Source of the DNA: Haematococcus lacustris | Taxonomy: Eukaryota > Chlorophyta > Chlorophyceae > Chlamydomonadales > Haematococcaceae | Direction: 5' to 3' | DNA: 64,000 nt | Assembly: GCA_030144725.1 (NCBI GenBank) | Contig: JASKMD010000029.1 | Span: 5,565,538-5,629,537, forward strand | In this document: one piece after another, positions 9,736 to 20,099 of the stretch | Layout: each line of letters opens with the position of its first letter | Numbering within the stretch: position 1 is the stretch's first letter | The notes under the pieces: model-generated | Databases searched by the model: none | Told to the model about the DNA's origin: nothing | The model's input: the letters and a program-made list of their open reading frames with translations, nothing else | Position numbers and translations under genes: made by a program

Positions 9736-10189
9736 AGTCTGGCTCCTGTCACCGCTGCTGCGCCACCACGTGCCAAGCGTCCTTCTCCCTCGTGATGTAC
9801 AACTACTGTCTACTCGGATGGCCATGGGTTCCTGTGCAAGTGGCCAAGGGCCGGCCGTGCAGGGCAGTGGGCCACAGCTCGCGGACCGCATGCAGCCTCA
9901 TGCAAACTTTGCCCCAGTTCCCAGTGCCAAACATCCTTCGCCGGTACCACCGCGCGCCCTGAACTGACGAGCTGACCATGACTCTATGACACGATGACCT
10001 GACGAGACTTCCCGCCATGGGGGGACGGCACGAAGCTGCGTCACAGGGGGGACCTCGGCTGCTCACGGTGCTCTTGTGCGCGCTAGCGCTAGGCATAGGT
10101 GACGAACCGCGCTGCCGCTGGCGTCGACGCGCTGTATCTTAGATTCGGCCGTGCTGACAGTTGCAAGAGGCTGTCGTCCTTGCCTTTGC

Positions 10190-11009
10190 AGGCGCTGCAA
10201 GTGCGCGTAGTATCACCCTTTCGTCTTATAACGAAGTTAGTCAGCCAAGGATACCAAAAGCCCATCAGCAACACCATGCCGTGCAGTTGCGGGGTATGGT
10301 CACTGACAGGGAGAAAGCAGGGCAGCTGAGGCCTCATGGACTTGGCAGCCACCAAGGAATCAACCAACCAGCCCAAGTGACCGACATACGGCCATTGCAG
10401 CAGCAGCAGCAGCAGCAGCATCAGCAGCAACAGCCATTGCAGCAGCAGCAGCAGCAGGAGCAGGACCAGCAGCAAAGGGTGCAGCAGCTGGAGGTGGCAT
10501 CACCACCACCACAAGAACGGCAAGATGAGATTCAGCCAGCGTGGAATGAAGCTGGCATGTGAGTGGTCAAGGTGGGGTGCATGCTCCTGCTGCACATCAA
10601 CCTCGCATGGCCCAGTGTAAATGTCTGCTGTGTGCATAGCGTGCTGGCAGCTGCAACGTGTGGGTGCTGCTGCCGTTTGTGACCAGGGAGTCAGTAACCA
10701 GTGAGCCTGATTGCCTTCTTACTCACCTCGGCTGCCACATCACTCTTTTGTTGCCTTGGCCCCTTTCTGTATTCCCTCACCTGCTGCCTACCAAGCATGA
10801 TTAACACGCTCCCCTGCCCGCTGACCGCAGACTCTGGCTGCTGGAGTATGAATCAGGTCCTGGTGCCCCCACAGCTGCAGCCAGCAGGCAGGAGGGCGAG
10901 GCGTCAACTCCCCTGACCACCCCTGGTTTTGGCCCTAATGAAAGTAGTAGACGCCTGCAGCAGGTCATCCCAGCTGCGAGGTCAAGCAGCGCCGCAAGGC
11001 CCCAGGTAT
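10190..11009 (+). CDS. Partial gene with Gln-rich exon, unknown function
   Basis: Two exons fit well. An exon opening after an acceptor near 10189 contains a poly-Gln tract (CAG/CAA codons, about 10397-10470), then VQQLEVASPPPQERQDEIQPAWNEAG, and ends at GTGAGT (10560). A second exon, from the acceptor before about 10830, reads LWLLEYESGPGAP and continues Ser/Arg-rich to a GTATGT donor near 11008. The joint is in phase (AT|A). Neither the start nor the downstream exons could be fixed, and the copia element begins about 470 bp further on. I do not recognise the protein; Gln-rich algal proteins are often regulators, but nothing here proves that. Confidence 0.4.
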
Positions 11010-11028
11010 GTGGGAGGCACATTAATGC

Positions 11029-11110
11029 ATGGGAGCTACATGGCTGCATGGCTACATGGCTGCATGGCTACATGGATGCATGGCTGCATGGCTGCATGGG
11101 TCTGGTCGAG
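11029..11110. repeat. CATGGCTGCATGGCTA tandem array
   Basis: About eight irregular copies of ATGGCTGC/ATGGCTAC, in what would be the intron after the second exon of the Gln-rich gene. From 11111 to 11480 no gene is supported. Confidence 0.8.
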
Positions 11111-11480
11111 GTGTGTGTAGGGCATGGTGGTTAGCACCGGGAGGACTTGCCGCTAGCAGGCCACAAAGGGTGTTCAAAAGCAGTGCGCAGCAGCAACTGG
11201 TTGTAGCAGCGCATGCAAGCCCCGGGCGCTCCTGGCTGGCAGGTTGTGTGGGGCCGCACCTTGACCAGGCCTGACGCCCCAGGCCCCCTCTCCACCGCCA
11301 CCAAGGTGACCCTATCCCCAGCACCCGCATTAAGGCTGGTCTGGGTCCAGGGCGTAGAGCGCAACTCCTGCCAGTGTGATGCTTGTGTAAGGGAGTGTGA
11401 GGGAGTGGGATGAAATGGAAGGGAGTGTGAGGTTGCTCTGTCCCCCCAAGCTGCCCTAAGCACCCAGGGTTGACGAGTAG

Positions 11481-11696
11481 TGAAAGAGAAAGAGGCCCTC
11501 GCTAAGAGGCAGCGCTTCACCGGACAAACACAGTTACACACTATAGCAAGTATAAAGCCCACCTGAAAGAGAAAGAGGCCCTCGCTAAGAGGCAGCGCTT
11601 CACCGGACAAACACAGTAAAGCACTACGTCACTGAGCGGAGCCTAAAACAGAAGTCACACTTGAGATACAGTTAGCTCAACCCCTGATGGGCTGGC
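11481..11696 (-). repeat. 3' LTR of the copia element
   Basis: 216 bp. It contains an internal direct repeat at 83-bp spacing (units starting TGAAAGAGAAAGAGGCCC at 11481 and 11564). The plus-strand left edge is TG (so the minus-strand end is CA), but the other edge (CTGGC) is not the usual TG/CA terminus. Confidence 0.9.
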
Positions 11697-11795
11697 TGAA
11701 CCTAGCATGCCTTGCTCCAACACACCCCCTCAGGCCAGGCCATCAGACCTCACAACTCACAACTGAACACCAAAGCCACTGGGTCTCAGCCTATG

Positions 11796-14700
11796 TCAGC
11801 AAATACCAAACTTGACAGAAGGCAGAGCCTTGGTGAACACATCAGCCACATTGGCTGCAGAGCCACAGAACTTGAAGACCAGCTCACCACGCGCCACCCG
11901 CTCACGCACAAAATGATGGAGGACATCAATGTGCTTAGAACGAGCAGATGCAATGGGATGCTTGACCAGAGTGAGAGCAGCCTCATTGTCACACATGATG
12001 GTGACAGGCTGCACCACAGCGGAGCCCAGAGACAGATCAGCCAACACACCCCGCAGCCACAGACCCTCCTTCCCTGCTGCTGAGCATGCCATATACTCAG
12101 ACTCGGTGGTGCTTGCTGCGACCGTGGGCTGCCGGCGGCTAGACCAGGACACTGCACCCCCATGCAGCATGAACACATGCCCCGTGGTGCTGCGGCGGGT
12201 ATCTGTGTCACCGGCAAAGTCGGCGTCACAGAACCCCACCAGCCCTGCTGAGGCCCCATACATCAGCCCCATGGCTGCTGTGTCAGCCACATAGCGCAGC
12301 ACCCCGCGCAGAACCCGCCAGTGCTCCTTGGTAGGAGCAGACATGAACTTGGCGAGCACCCCCACAGCATGTGCGATGTCTGGCCGTGACACCACAGCCA
12401 AGTGCTGCAGACTGCCGATCACCTCTGCAAAGCTGTGACCCCCCTCTGACTGCTGCTGCACCCCTTCCCGCTGCAGCTGCTCAGCCGTGCTCAGTGGCAC
12501 AGCCCTGGGTCTGCTGTCAGCCAGGCCATAGCGGTCTACCACTGACAGAGCGTACTGCTCCTGGCTCAACACCAGCTGACGGGCAGCACGGTCCCGGCTG
12601 ATGCGCATGCCCAGAAACTGCTCCACAGGCCCCAGCTGATGGATATCAAGCACAGCTGCCAGCTGCTGCTTGACCCACTCGAGCGTCCCCATGTCCCCCT
12701 TGCTGACTGCCAGCAGGCAGTCGTCGACATAGACTGCCAACAGCACCTTGCTGCTGCCCCGCATCATAGTGAACAGGCAGCTGTCTGCAGCTGAGGCTGT
12801 GAAACCCAGCTGCTCCAGCTCCTCCTTGAGACGCGCATGCCAGGCACGCGGAGCCTGGCGCAGGCCATAGAGAGCACGGTGGAGGCGGCAGACTCGCCCC
12901 GAGCCATCCTCATACCCGGCAGGCTGGTGCATGTAGATGACCTCTTCGAGCCGGCCATTGAGGAAGGCTGTCTTGACATCCAAATGCTCTAGCTCCATGT
13001 CCTCAGCTGCTGCTACAGCTAGCAGGGCCCGCACCGTGGCATGCTTGCTGACCGGGGCATGCAGCTCATGGAAGTCAATGCCCTCCCGCTGCAGAAACCC
13101 CTTGACCACCAGCCTTGCCTTAAATCGCACTATGCTGCCCCGCCCATCCCGCTTGACTGAAAACACCCAGCGGTTATCCAGGGGACGGCACCCCTCGGGC
13201 AGCTCAACCAGCTCCCAGGTGCCATAGCTCAGCAACGACTGCATCTCCTCATCAGCAGCCAATGACCACTGCTCTGACTGCGGCCCAGCCAAAGCCTCCT
13301 TAATGGTAGCTGGAATTGCTGGCCCCTCTCCAGGAAGCTCTGCCACAGCCACAGATCTGACACCGGCAAACTCAGGCTGAATACCCCGCAGCCGGCTGGA
13401 TTGGCGCAGGAGGTTTGCAGCACCACTACCTTCCCCACCTGCTGCACCCGCTGCGCCACTGCCTCTGCCACCAGCCCTTGTGCCCCCACCGCTGCCAGCT
13501 GCACCGCTGCCATCAGCCTCTGTGCCTTCACCGCTGCCAGCTGCACCGCTGCCAGCTGCACCGCTGCCATCCCCTGCACTGCTGCCGCTGCCAGCCCCAG
13601 TGCTGCTGGTTGCACCACCCGGTGGTGCTGGCACGAGCTCTAGAGGGGCTGGCGGTGCTGGCGCATGCACCTGAACCGGCACATGCATAGCGTCCGGCAC
13701 CGGCACCCCCGGCTCTGGCTCAGGCTGTGGCAAGAGCATGGCCAGATCTGCCTCCCGGGTGGGCGGCCCCCGGTCTAGCTCATCGAACACCACGTCCTTG
13801 GTGATCAAGAGCTTGCCACCAGGTAGCAGCACCTGGTAAGCCTTGCTGCTCAGCTCATATCCCACAAACACCCCCTGCACCGCTTTACTGCCCAGCTTGC
13901 TGCGCATGTGCTCGGGCACGTGGGCATACGCCCGTGCCCCGAACACCCGCAACGCTGACAGGTCGGGCCGCACCCCCCAGAACAGCTCCCAGGGAGTGCC
14001 CGCCTTGCCTCGCACCGGGGACAGGTTGCGCACATAATTGGCAAAGCGCAAGGCATAGGGCCAGAAGTTGACTGAGAGCCCACTGCTGTACAGCAGGCAC
14101 CGACCCTTCTCAAACAGCTTGCGGTTTAGGCGTTCTGCGCTGCCATTCTGCTGCGGGCTGTACGGGGCGGTCTGCTGGTGGATGATGCCTTTCCCACTGA
14201 GGAACTCCCTGACAGCCTGGTTGACATACTCAGTCCCCCGGTCGCTGCGCAACACCTTGACCTTGCGGCCCCCCTGTGTCTCAAACCACTCGACAGCATC
14301 CCTGATGGCTGCTGGCACCTCTGACTTGGCCTTGAGAAGGGCTATGAGTGACAGCCCACTGTGCTCATCTAGGAAGGTGAGCACAAAGCAGTAGCCAGCA
14401 GCATTGGGAATGCGGAGGGGCCCGCACACATCAGTGTGCACAAGGTCGCAGGGTGCTGCAACCCGGGCAGCAAGGGAGGGCAGCGTGTCGGCTACACGCC
14501 GGTGCAGCTTGCCCGCTGCACAGCCAGGACACACCCCACTACCTGCTGCTCTGCACTGCCCCGCGCTAAGTTCCACCCCTTCCACCATTCCCTTGCTGAT
14601 CATGTCACCAATGGCCCGGTAACTAAGGTGGCCCAGCCTCTCATGCAGCAATTGCGGTGTAACCGCAGACACAGCTTGCGCTGAGGCGGGCGGCTCACAT

Positions 14701-16202
14701 GCCACCACAGCAGGCTGCGCGCTACCGCTGAGCTGATACTGCCTCCCAACCACCCTGCCCGTCACCACCTCCCCTTTGCTGGAGTGCATGGTGATGCTGT
14801 CAGCTGACTGCCTGATCTCCCAGCCCTTCTGAGCTGCTGCGAGGGTGGAGAAATAATTGGTGCAGGCCTCAGGAGCCCACAACACATCCTGCAGCTCCAT
14901 CTTCACCCCATCCACTGCCAGCCGCACCCTGCCCTTCCCATAGGCATACAGCTGCACTGAGCTCTTGCCCAGCCCCATAGGGACTGGCTGCGCAAACCCT
15001 TGATACCCATGCAGCAAGGAGCGCTCAGGGGTGATGTGGTGACTAGCCCCAGAATCTGCCACCCACACCCTCATGCTGCTGTCCAGCTGCTGGGTAGAGG
15101 CAACAGCTAGCAAGGCTGGCTCTGCAGCTGGCTCAGGGGCAAGAGAGGCATGCTTGTCGACCACACAGGGCAGCATACGGGAGAGCCCTACTGCATGGCT
15201 CCAACAGCAGGTCATGTCCCCACAGCTGACCACACTGCCCCCTTCTGCGCTGCAGCTGTGCACCTCAGCCCCACCCACTCCCACACCTGCCTCAGCAGGT
15301 ATGCAGGCAGGCAAGGGGGGGGCTGCGCCAACCACATGGCTGAGTGTGCCCGCATGCACAGCAGCGAGGGTGACACTCGACAACCCTGCTGACCCACTGC
15401 TGTTCTTGCTTGCACCAGCCCAACCACCCGCACCACCAGCCCCACGCCCCGCCATACCACCATCTCGTGCGGGGTCTGGGCAGCCTCGTGCGTAGTGGCC
15501 ACGCTTGCCACATTTGAAGCACTTGACGTTGGCGGCTGCCCGTGGGCGTGGCGGTGCGGTTGAGGATGAGGAGGAGGCTGCCGGCACGGCAGCCGGCTGC
15601 GTGCGGCTGCTGCTGCTGCCGCTACTGCTGCTGCCACCCCCACCACCCCCACCACCCCCACCCTTACCCCGGAGACGCACTGCAGCCAGCTGGGCTGACA
15701 CTCCAGCCTGCTGCGCACGGGATTCTGCAATCTGCAGCGTGCGCTTGACTTCGGTGAGGGAGAGCGGGGAGCGCAGAGACCCAAATGTGATGAAGTCCCT
15801 TGCATTCTCATACTGCGGCAGGGGAGGCATGGCCTTCAACAAGGCCATGACCTGCTGGGGCTCGCTGACTTGCTCCTTGACTGCTGCCAGCTGCCACACA
15901 ATCTCCAACAGCCTGCTGTGCACTTGCCCCACAGTCTCACCGGGCTGCATCTGCAAGCTGTTGAGCTGCTCCCACAGCTGATAGCTGTCCGGCTGCTGGT
16001 CCGCCAGCAGGGCTTTCCAGGCTGCAGGTGCTGTCTCGGCTGCCTTCCACAGCCCGGCCAGCCTCAACTGGCCCATCGCCCCATGTCGCCATTCGACAAA
16101 CGAAGTGGCTTCATTCAGGGGCAGTGGCTGTGGCATAAGGACTGCCATCTGTGGCTGCTCGGCTGGAGCGCTGACGTCTGCCTCTGACTTTACCATCGGC
16201 AC
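11796..16202 (-). CDS. Copia Gag-Pol polyprotein
   Basis: A single frame of 1,468 codons starting at ATG 16202. In order: a Gag-like region; a Gly/Ser-rich linker; a CCHC zinc knuckle (CFKCGKRGHYARGC, about residues 228-241); protease with ADSGASHH (about 380); integrase zinc-binding HERLGH...CPGC and a DDE core (HTDVCGP about 590, RSDRGTEY about 650, NGSAERLNR about 687); a low-complexity Gly/Ala/Ser linker; reverse transcriptase with LDVKTAFLNG and YVDD (about 1159); and RNase H with DADFAGD, TESEYMA and CDNEAAL, ending FTKALPSVKFGIC. All catalytic residues I can check are present. There is no frameshift between gag and pol, as in many copia elements. Length is usual for the group. Confidence 0.95.
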   Translation of the reverse strand: MPMVKSEADVSAPAEQPQMAVLMPQPLPLNEATSFVEWRHGAMGQLRLAGLWKAAETAPAAWKALLADQQPDSYQLWEQLNSLQMQPGETVGQVHSRLLEIVWQLAAVKEQVSEPQQVMALLKAMPPLPQYENARDFITFGSLRSPLSLTEVKRTLQIAESRAQQAGVSAQLAAVRLRGKGGGGGGGGGGSSSSGSSSSRTQPAAVPAASSSSSTAPPRPRAAANVKCFKCGKRGHYARGCPDPARDGGMAGRGAGGAGGWAGASKNSSGSAGLSSVTLAAVHAGTLSHVVGAAPPLPACIPAEAGVGVGGAEVHSCSAEGGSVVSCGDMTCCWSHAVGLSRMLPCVVDKHASLAPEPAAEPALLAVASTQQLDSSMRVWVADSGASHHITPERSLLHGYQGFAQPVPMGLGKSSVQLYAYGKGRVRLAVDGVKMELQDVLWAPEACTNYFSTLAAAQKGWEIRQSADSITMHSSKGEVVTGRVVGRQYQLSGSAQPAVVACEPPASAQAVSAVTPQLLHERLGHLSYRAIGDMISKGMVEGVELSAGQCRAAGSGVCPGCAAGKLHRRVADTLPSLAARVAAPCDLVHTDVCGPLRIPNAAGYCFVLTFLDEHSGLSLIALLKAKSEVPAAIRDAVEWFETQGGRKVKVLRSDRGTEYVNQAVREFLSGKGIIHQQTAPYSPQQNGSAERLNRKLFEKGRCLLYSSGLSVNFWPYALRFANYVRNLSPVRGKAGTPWELFWGVRPDLSALRVFGARAYAHVPEHMRSKLGSKAVQGVFVGYELSSKAYQVLLPGGKLLITKDVVFDELDRGPPTREADLAMLLPQPEPEPGVPVPDAMHVPVQVHAPAPPAPLELVPAPPGGATSSTGAGSGSSAGDGSGAAGSGAAGSGEGTEADGSGAAGSGGGTRAGGRGSGAAGAAGGEGSGAANLLRQSSRLRGIQPEFAGVRSVAVAELPGEGPAIPATIKEALAGPQSEQWSLAADEEMQSLLSYGTWELVELPEGCRPLDNRWVFSVKRDGRGSIVRFKARLVVKGFLQREGIDFHELHAPVSKHATVRALLAVAAAEDMELEHLDVKTAFLNGRLEEVIYMHQPAGYEDGSGRVCRLHRALYGLRQAPRAWHARLKEELEQLGFTASAADSCLFTMMRGSSKVLLAVYVDDCLLAVSKGDMGTLEWVKQQLAAVLDIHQLGPVEQFLGMRISRDRAARQLVLSQEQYALSVVDRYGLADSRPRAVPLSTAEQLQREGVQQQSEGGHSFAEVIGSLQHLAVVSRPDIAHAVGVLAKFMSAPTKEHWRVLRGVLRYVADTAAMGLMYGASAGLVGFCDADFAGDTDTRRSTTGHVFMLHGGAVSWSSRRQPTVAASTTESEYMACSAAGKEGLWLRGVLADLSLGSAVVQPVTIMCDNEAALTLVKHPIASARSKHIDVLHHFVRERVARGELVFKFCGSAANVADVFTKALPSVKFGIC

Positions 16203-16223
16203 CAGTGCTGTGGGCCCATAACC

Positions 16224-16439
16224 TGAAAGAGAAAGAGGCCCTCGCTAAGAGGCAGCGCTTCACCGGACAAACACAGTTACACACTATAGCAAGTATAAAG
16301 CCCACCTGAAAGAGAAAGAGGCCCTCGCTAAGAGGCAGCGCTTCACCGGACAAACACAGTAAAGCACTACGTCACTGAGCGGAGCCTAAAACAGAAGTCA
16401 CACTTGAGATACAGTTAGCTCAACCCCTGATGGGCTGGC
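16224..16439 (-). repeat. 5' LTR of the copia element
   Basis: 216 bp, the same as the 3' LTR as far as I can read, including the internal 83-bp duplication (16224 and 16307). Transcription of the element should start here and run toward lower coordinates. Confidence 0.9.
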
Positions 16440-16467
16440 GGTAGTGGGCTAGACCGGGGGCTAGCCA

Positions 16468-16509
16468 CTCACCCTACACCATAGCATCTAGGCTATGGTG
16501 TAGGGTGAG
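16468..16509. repeat. Perfect 18-bp inverted repeat
   Basis: CTCACCCTACACCATAGC (16468-16485) is followed by ATCTAG and its exact reverse complement (16492-16509). It sits 29 bp outside the copia LTR. It could be a small hairpin element or a terminator-like structure; its role is not evident. Confidence 0.8.
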
Positions 16510-17490
16510 GTGCATGATGCCAAGCCATCCGCATCAGGGTGTAGCCGGATGGCTCTGGCATCAGCCTCACTGGCATGAAGCTGCAGGCAACCACCCCGCT
16601 GCAGAGACCAGGCACCAGGCTACACCACGCTGCAAGCATGCTGCTTGTGATGATGCTGGTGTGACACACACACACTTGTCGCATTCCAGACCATCTGGGT
16701 GTCGTCGGGATGAGCTGGTCACAGCTTGAGAACCACATATGCCTTAGGCTTGAGCCGGCTAGCGGTAGTGGGCCCTAGTCTAGTATACCTGAAGCTCTGC
16801 TGTTCAGTAAGCTCATCATTTGCATACTTCAAGTGAGGTAAAGAAGTGGTAAAAATTAGGCAGGAGTTTGTGTACACCAAGCTTGGAGCCTGGTGCTTCC
16901 AAGGGGGCGTGTCGTGCTGTGAGAGCGCCCTGTCAGCAAACGTCAGCCTGTGGGGTCCCTCCCCTGGTGAGAAAGGCCAGAAGCGGCGCACGGTTTCTTA
17001 GCGCATGATCCTATGGGGGACTTCTTTCTTTCTTACTTCTCTTTTCACGACAACATACTTTCAAACGCAGTGACAGCTTCCTAGTCTTAAAACACTGAAT
17101 TAGCGCAAAACAGCGCACATGTCTCTCTCCACGCAGGGGCCACGTTTCCTGTAACCCGGATTTTATGTCTGCACCAACATATAACTTTCTACCCCCATCC
17201 CCTTCTAAGCGTACAGCGTACTTGGGCCTTGGGTGTTCGGTCCTGCGGCCTCTTGAAGCCCATTGCTGGGTACTCCTTGACTATGGCAGGAGCCTTTGCT
17301 CAGGGTGCCCACCGGCACAGCTCCAGTGGGCGCCATGGGGCCCCCCCTGGCCATGAGCAATTGAGTTCAACACAGCATCACAAGCCAACATAGCACTTGA
17401 GGCTTATGGCGAGTAGCACTTTGACGACTCATTTGAAGGCGGCATGCTCAACACTGCAAGGCCCCTGGCTTGCTCCCACCTGCCTGCAGG
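16510..17490. other. No supported gene
   Basis: Scattered short frames only. GGTAGTGGGC occurs at about 16440 and again at 16763, a direct repeat of unknown meaning. Confidence 0.4.
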
Positions 17491-17582
17491 GCTTTACTGG
17501 CAACCGGGCACTGAGTCTAGGTCGCATCACGTCTGCCTACAACCCGCTGCTGGCATACGGCGCCGGCTACTACTACGGCTGA
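17491..17582 (+). CDS. Possible terminal exon, unknown protein
   Basis: After a CCTGCAG acceptor, a frame reads GFTGNRALSLGRITSAYNPL, then Gly/Tyr-rich residues to a stop at 17580-17582. Codon use and residue mix look more protein-like than the neighbouring frames. No upstream exon can be joined with confidence, so this is only a candidate. Confidence 0.2.
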
Positions 17583-19170
17583 GGTCCTGCACAGCACAGC
17601 CAAAGGCCCAGATGTCAGTCAGAGGCGGTAGAGCTGGGAGTGCAGGCATGGGGTGCTGCCCCATTCACTGCCTGGTCGGCACTTGGCCAGTGCAAACATG
17701 GGATGCTGAGTCACCGCTTCAGTGCGAGGGCATTTCATGCCTCGGAGAAAAAGACCAAGAAGAAGGAGGAACAGAAGGAGAAGAAGAGGAGGAGGGCTAC
17801 TTTGGTGTGGAAACCTGCCTGCATCAGGGAAGGAGCTTCCGCCGGGGGCGCTGCCTGCTCCCACCACCTGCCCTAGGTGTTATGCTCCTGGGACTAGGGA
17901 TGGTCTAGGCGAGGCTACCATTGGCCAGGGGCGCTGTGTGGGGCTGGCGGGGGCGCATGAGGCCTGCTTTGGTGGCAACTGAGTGCTTTGCCATCGTGGG
18001 GGTCTGCATATGACTACGCCTCTAAGGCCCACATGCACTGTCCAATATGTTGTTCCTTGTTGAATAAGTTTTGCTGGCACTGCCATGACATGCACGCAGT
18101 GATGGCACAAAGCACGTGCATGCATGCTATGCCATGCTCTCCGACACTTCGCAGTCCTTTGGTGGGGTCACAGCTGCAGCAGCCGCAGCGCAGCCCCAGG
18201 GAGGACATAGTGCTATCATGTAGGTGCTGAGTAGAGGGGCTAGAGCGCGGCATGCACATGGGTTGCCATGCATTGCATCAACTGGAGTAGGAGTAAGAGG
18301 GCCTGAGGCGCGACCCGTGTTGGGAATACTAGTTAGTTTGCTATGTATGCTTCTAGAATACAACGAGTTGTGTCTAACTTTGAGGCGGAGAGTTGGTCAT
18401 CACTGGGCAGGGTTGTTGGGGTTGGCCTGGTCATCTGGAATGCAAGCAATTGCAACAGATGCTGCCATGCAGTGCTCAAAGCTCGCAGGCTCTGCCCCTG
18501 AGACAGCCTTTACTGCGCCGGTTTCGGGGCTCACGTCATGGCGGCCGACTAGCCCTTTTGTATCCCTTTTGATCCCACCTGTTGGCTGGCCTGCCGCGCT
18601 GTTCGTGATTTTCTTTGTTTGCTTGATTTACCCAAGCGCAGTAGGTCACCCCCGCCCCGTCTGGGGCGCGAATCTCAGTGAAGCTCGCGACAAAGTTTTG
18701 ACGCAGACGGGTGTAACAGGTGTATGCGGCACCCAGCAGCCGCAAAACACTAGCTCAGATCGGCGACCGCCCAAACCTGACCTGTGCTTTCCGCTTCTAA
18801 AAGACTCACGCACATCATAAGGCGAGGCTAGCAATCCTTCTACGCACGCCGTAAGCCAACGGCACAAGTGCAGTACGCCTGCTTGCATGCCAGTGCATGG
18901 AGCATATAATTGGTGAATATGCGCACAAGTCAGCCAGCTGGCACCCCTTACCTCACTGACGTTGCGGCATGACTCTATGCAAATGTAAGCTGCCTTATGA
19001 CAGCGCCACATCATCACTTGGCAATATGTTGTCGGGATGGCTCGGGATGGCTCTGGCTTTCAGTGTTACATGTGCCGTGGTGCCTCAACCTTCTTCCTCA
19101 ACTTCAGCAGGCACATGTCACGCAACTCATTCTTTGATTTACTTGACACCCCTCTGATGTTATTGTGCTT
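17583..19170. other. No supported gene
   Basis: Contains a purine-rich AAGAAGGAGGAACAGAAGG stretch near 17760. At about 18049 there is a 28-bp sequence starting TGTTGTTCCTTGTTG that recurs at about 54437. No coding evidence. Confidence 0.4.
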
Positions 19171-20099
19171 TCACCATGCTTTCAATAGGTCCTTGTTCAG
19201 TGTATCAAATTGAGGCATATCAGGGGTGTCCAAGCGCATGAGCCTAATACATTCTGCATTCAAAGCAGCTTGCCTAGCAGCTTCCTTGTCTAGCAGCATG
19301 GGCATTGGCTCAAGAGGCATCGAACCACGGCATTGTGCACCACACGGCTGAGGGGGGTTGCTCATGCGTGCACCACAAGATCCTGATCCAGCTCATGGAA
19401 CTGCTCTTGGAATTGTGCTACCAAGGCAAGCTCTGCCTCATAGTCAAACTGTGGCTGCTCTGGCTGGTGATGGTCGACCTGGGGGTAGCCTCCGGGCTGT
19501 TGTAGGGCACCACATTGCCAACACCTGCAAAACAAAAGACACATTACACAGGTTGTAGACCACATCATTGGCACCTGACACATAGCTTCAACCACAGCCC
19601 TTACTACTTACTTGTGGGGAATGAAGGTGGGAGGTGGCTGCTGTGGCTGCTGGGGAGGGGTTGGAGGAGAGGGTCGGGGAGGGGAGGGTGGCAAGGGTGG
19701 CTGCAGCGGGGGGGGAGGCGGGGGGGAGGGGCATGGAGACACTTGATCCTTGTGCTGGTCATCCAGCTTGGGGGGCAGGGAGGTGGGAGGGGGCTGCTGC
19801 TCCAGGGTCTGGCCATGTAGTGAGTGTGGCGGGGAGGGGGGAGGAGGTGTGGCTGCCGGGGTGGGGAGGGAGGAGGAGGATGTGGAGGGAGGCAGGAGGG
19901 GGGGAGGGAGGAGGTGGGGTGAGGTGGGGTGGGGAGGGAGGGAGGAGGGGGGGAGGGAGAAGGGGGGAGGAGGAGGTGGCTGCCGGGGTGGGGAGGGAGG
20001 AGGGGGTTGTTGCTTCTGGTGCATTCTGACGCAATCTCTATGCGCCAGGGGGGCAAGCCCTGCACGTTGGCATGCAACTAGCACGCTGCCCTTCAGCAC
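19171..20099 (-). CDS. Possible proline-rich protein gene, hypothetical
   Basis: The minus strand reads MLKGSVLVACQRAGLAP, then a long Pro/Ser-rich region (about 20000-19620) that ends at a GTAAGT donor. A second exon follows a TTTTGCAG acceptor near 19527 and reads QPEQPQFDYEAELALVAQFQ to a stop at about 19362. A further open stretch (19365-19171, with DKEAARQAALNAECIRLMRL) lies immediately 3' in another frame, so an unrecognised intron or a frameshift may join them. The Pro-rich part is low complexity and could be fortuitous. I do not recognise the protein. Confidence 0.33.

Larger units (their letters stand above)
11481..16439 (-). mobile_element. Intact Ty1/copia LTR retrotransposon
   Basis: A 4,959-bp element: two 216-bp LTRs bracket one uninterrupted gag-pol frame on the minus strand. 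By eye I found no difference between the LTRs. The flanks AGTAG (11476-11480) and GGTAG (16440-16444) match at four of five bases, consistent with a 5-bp target duplication with one change. The 5' LTR is the right-hand copy, and TTATGGGCCC follows it where a primer-binding site is expected. Protease, integrase, reverse transcriptase, RNase H order defines copia. Matching LTRs and an open frame point to recent insertion. Confidence 0.93.
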
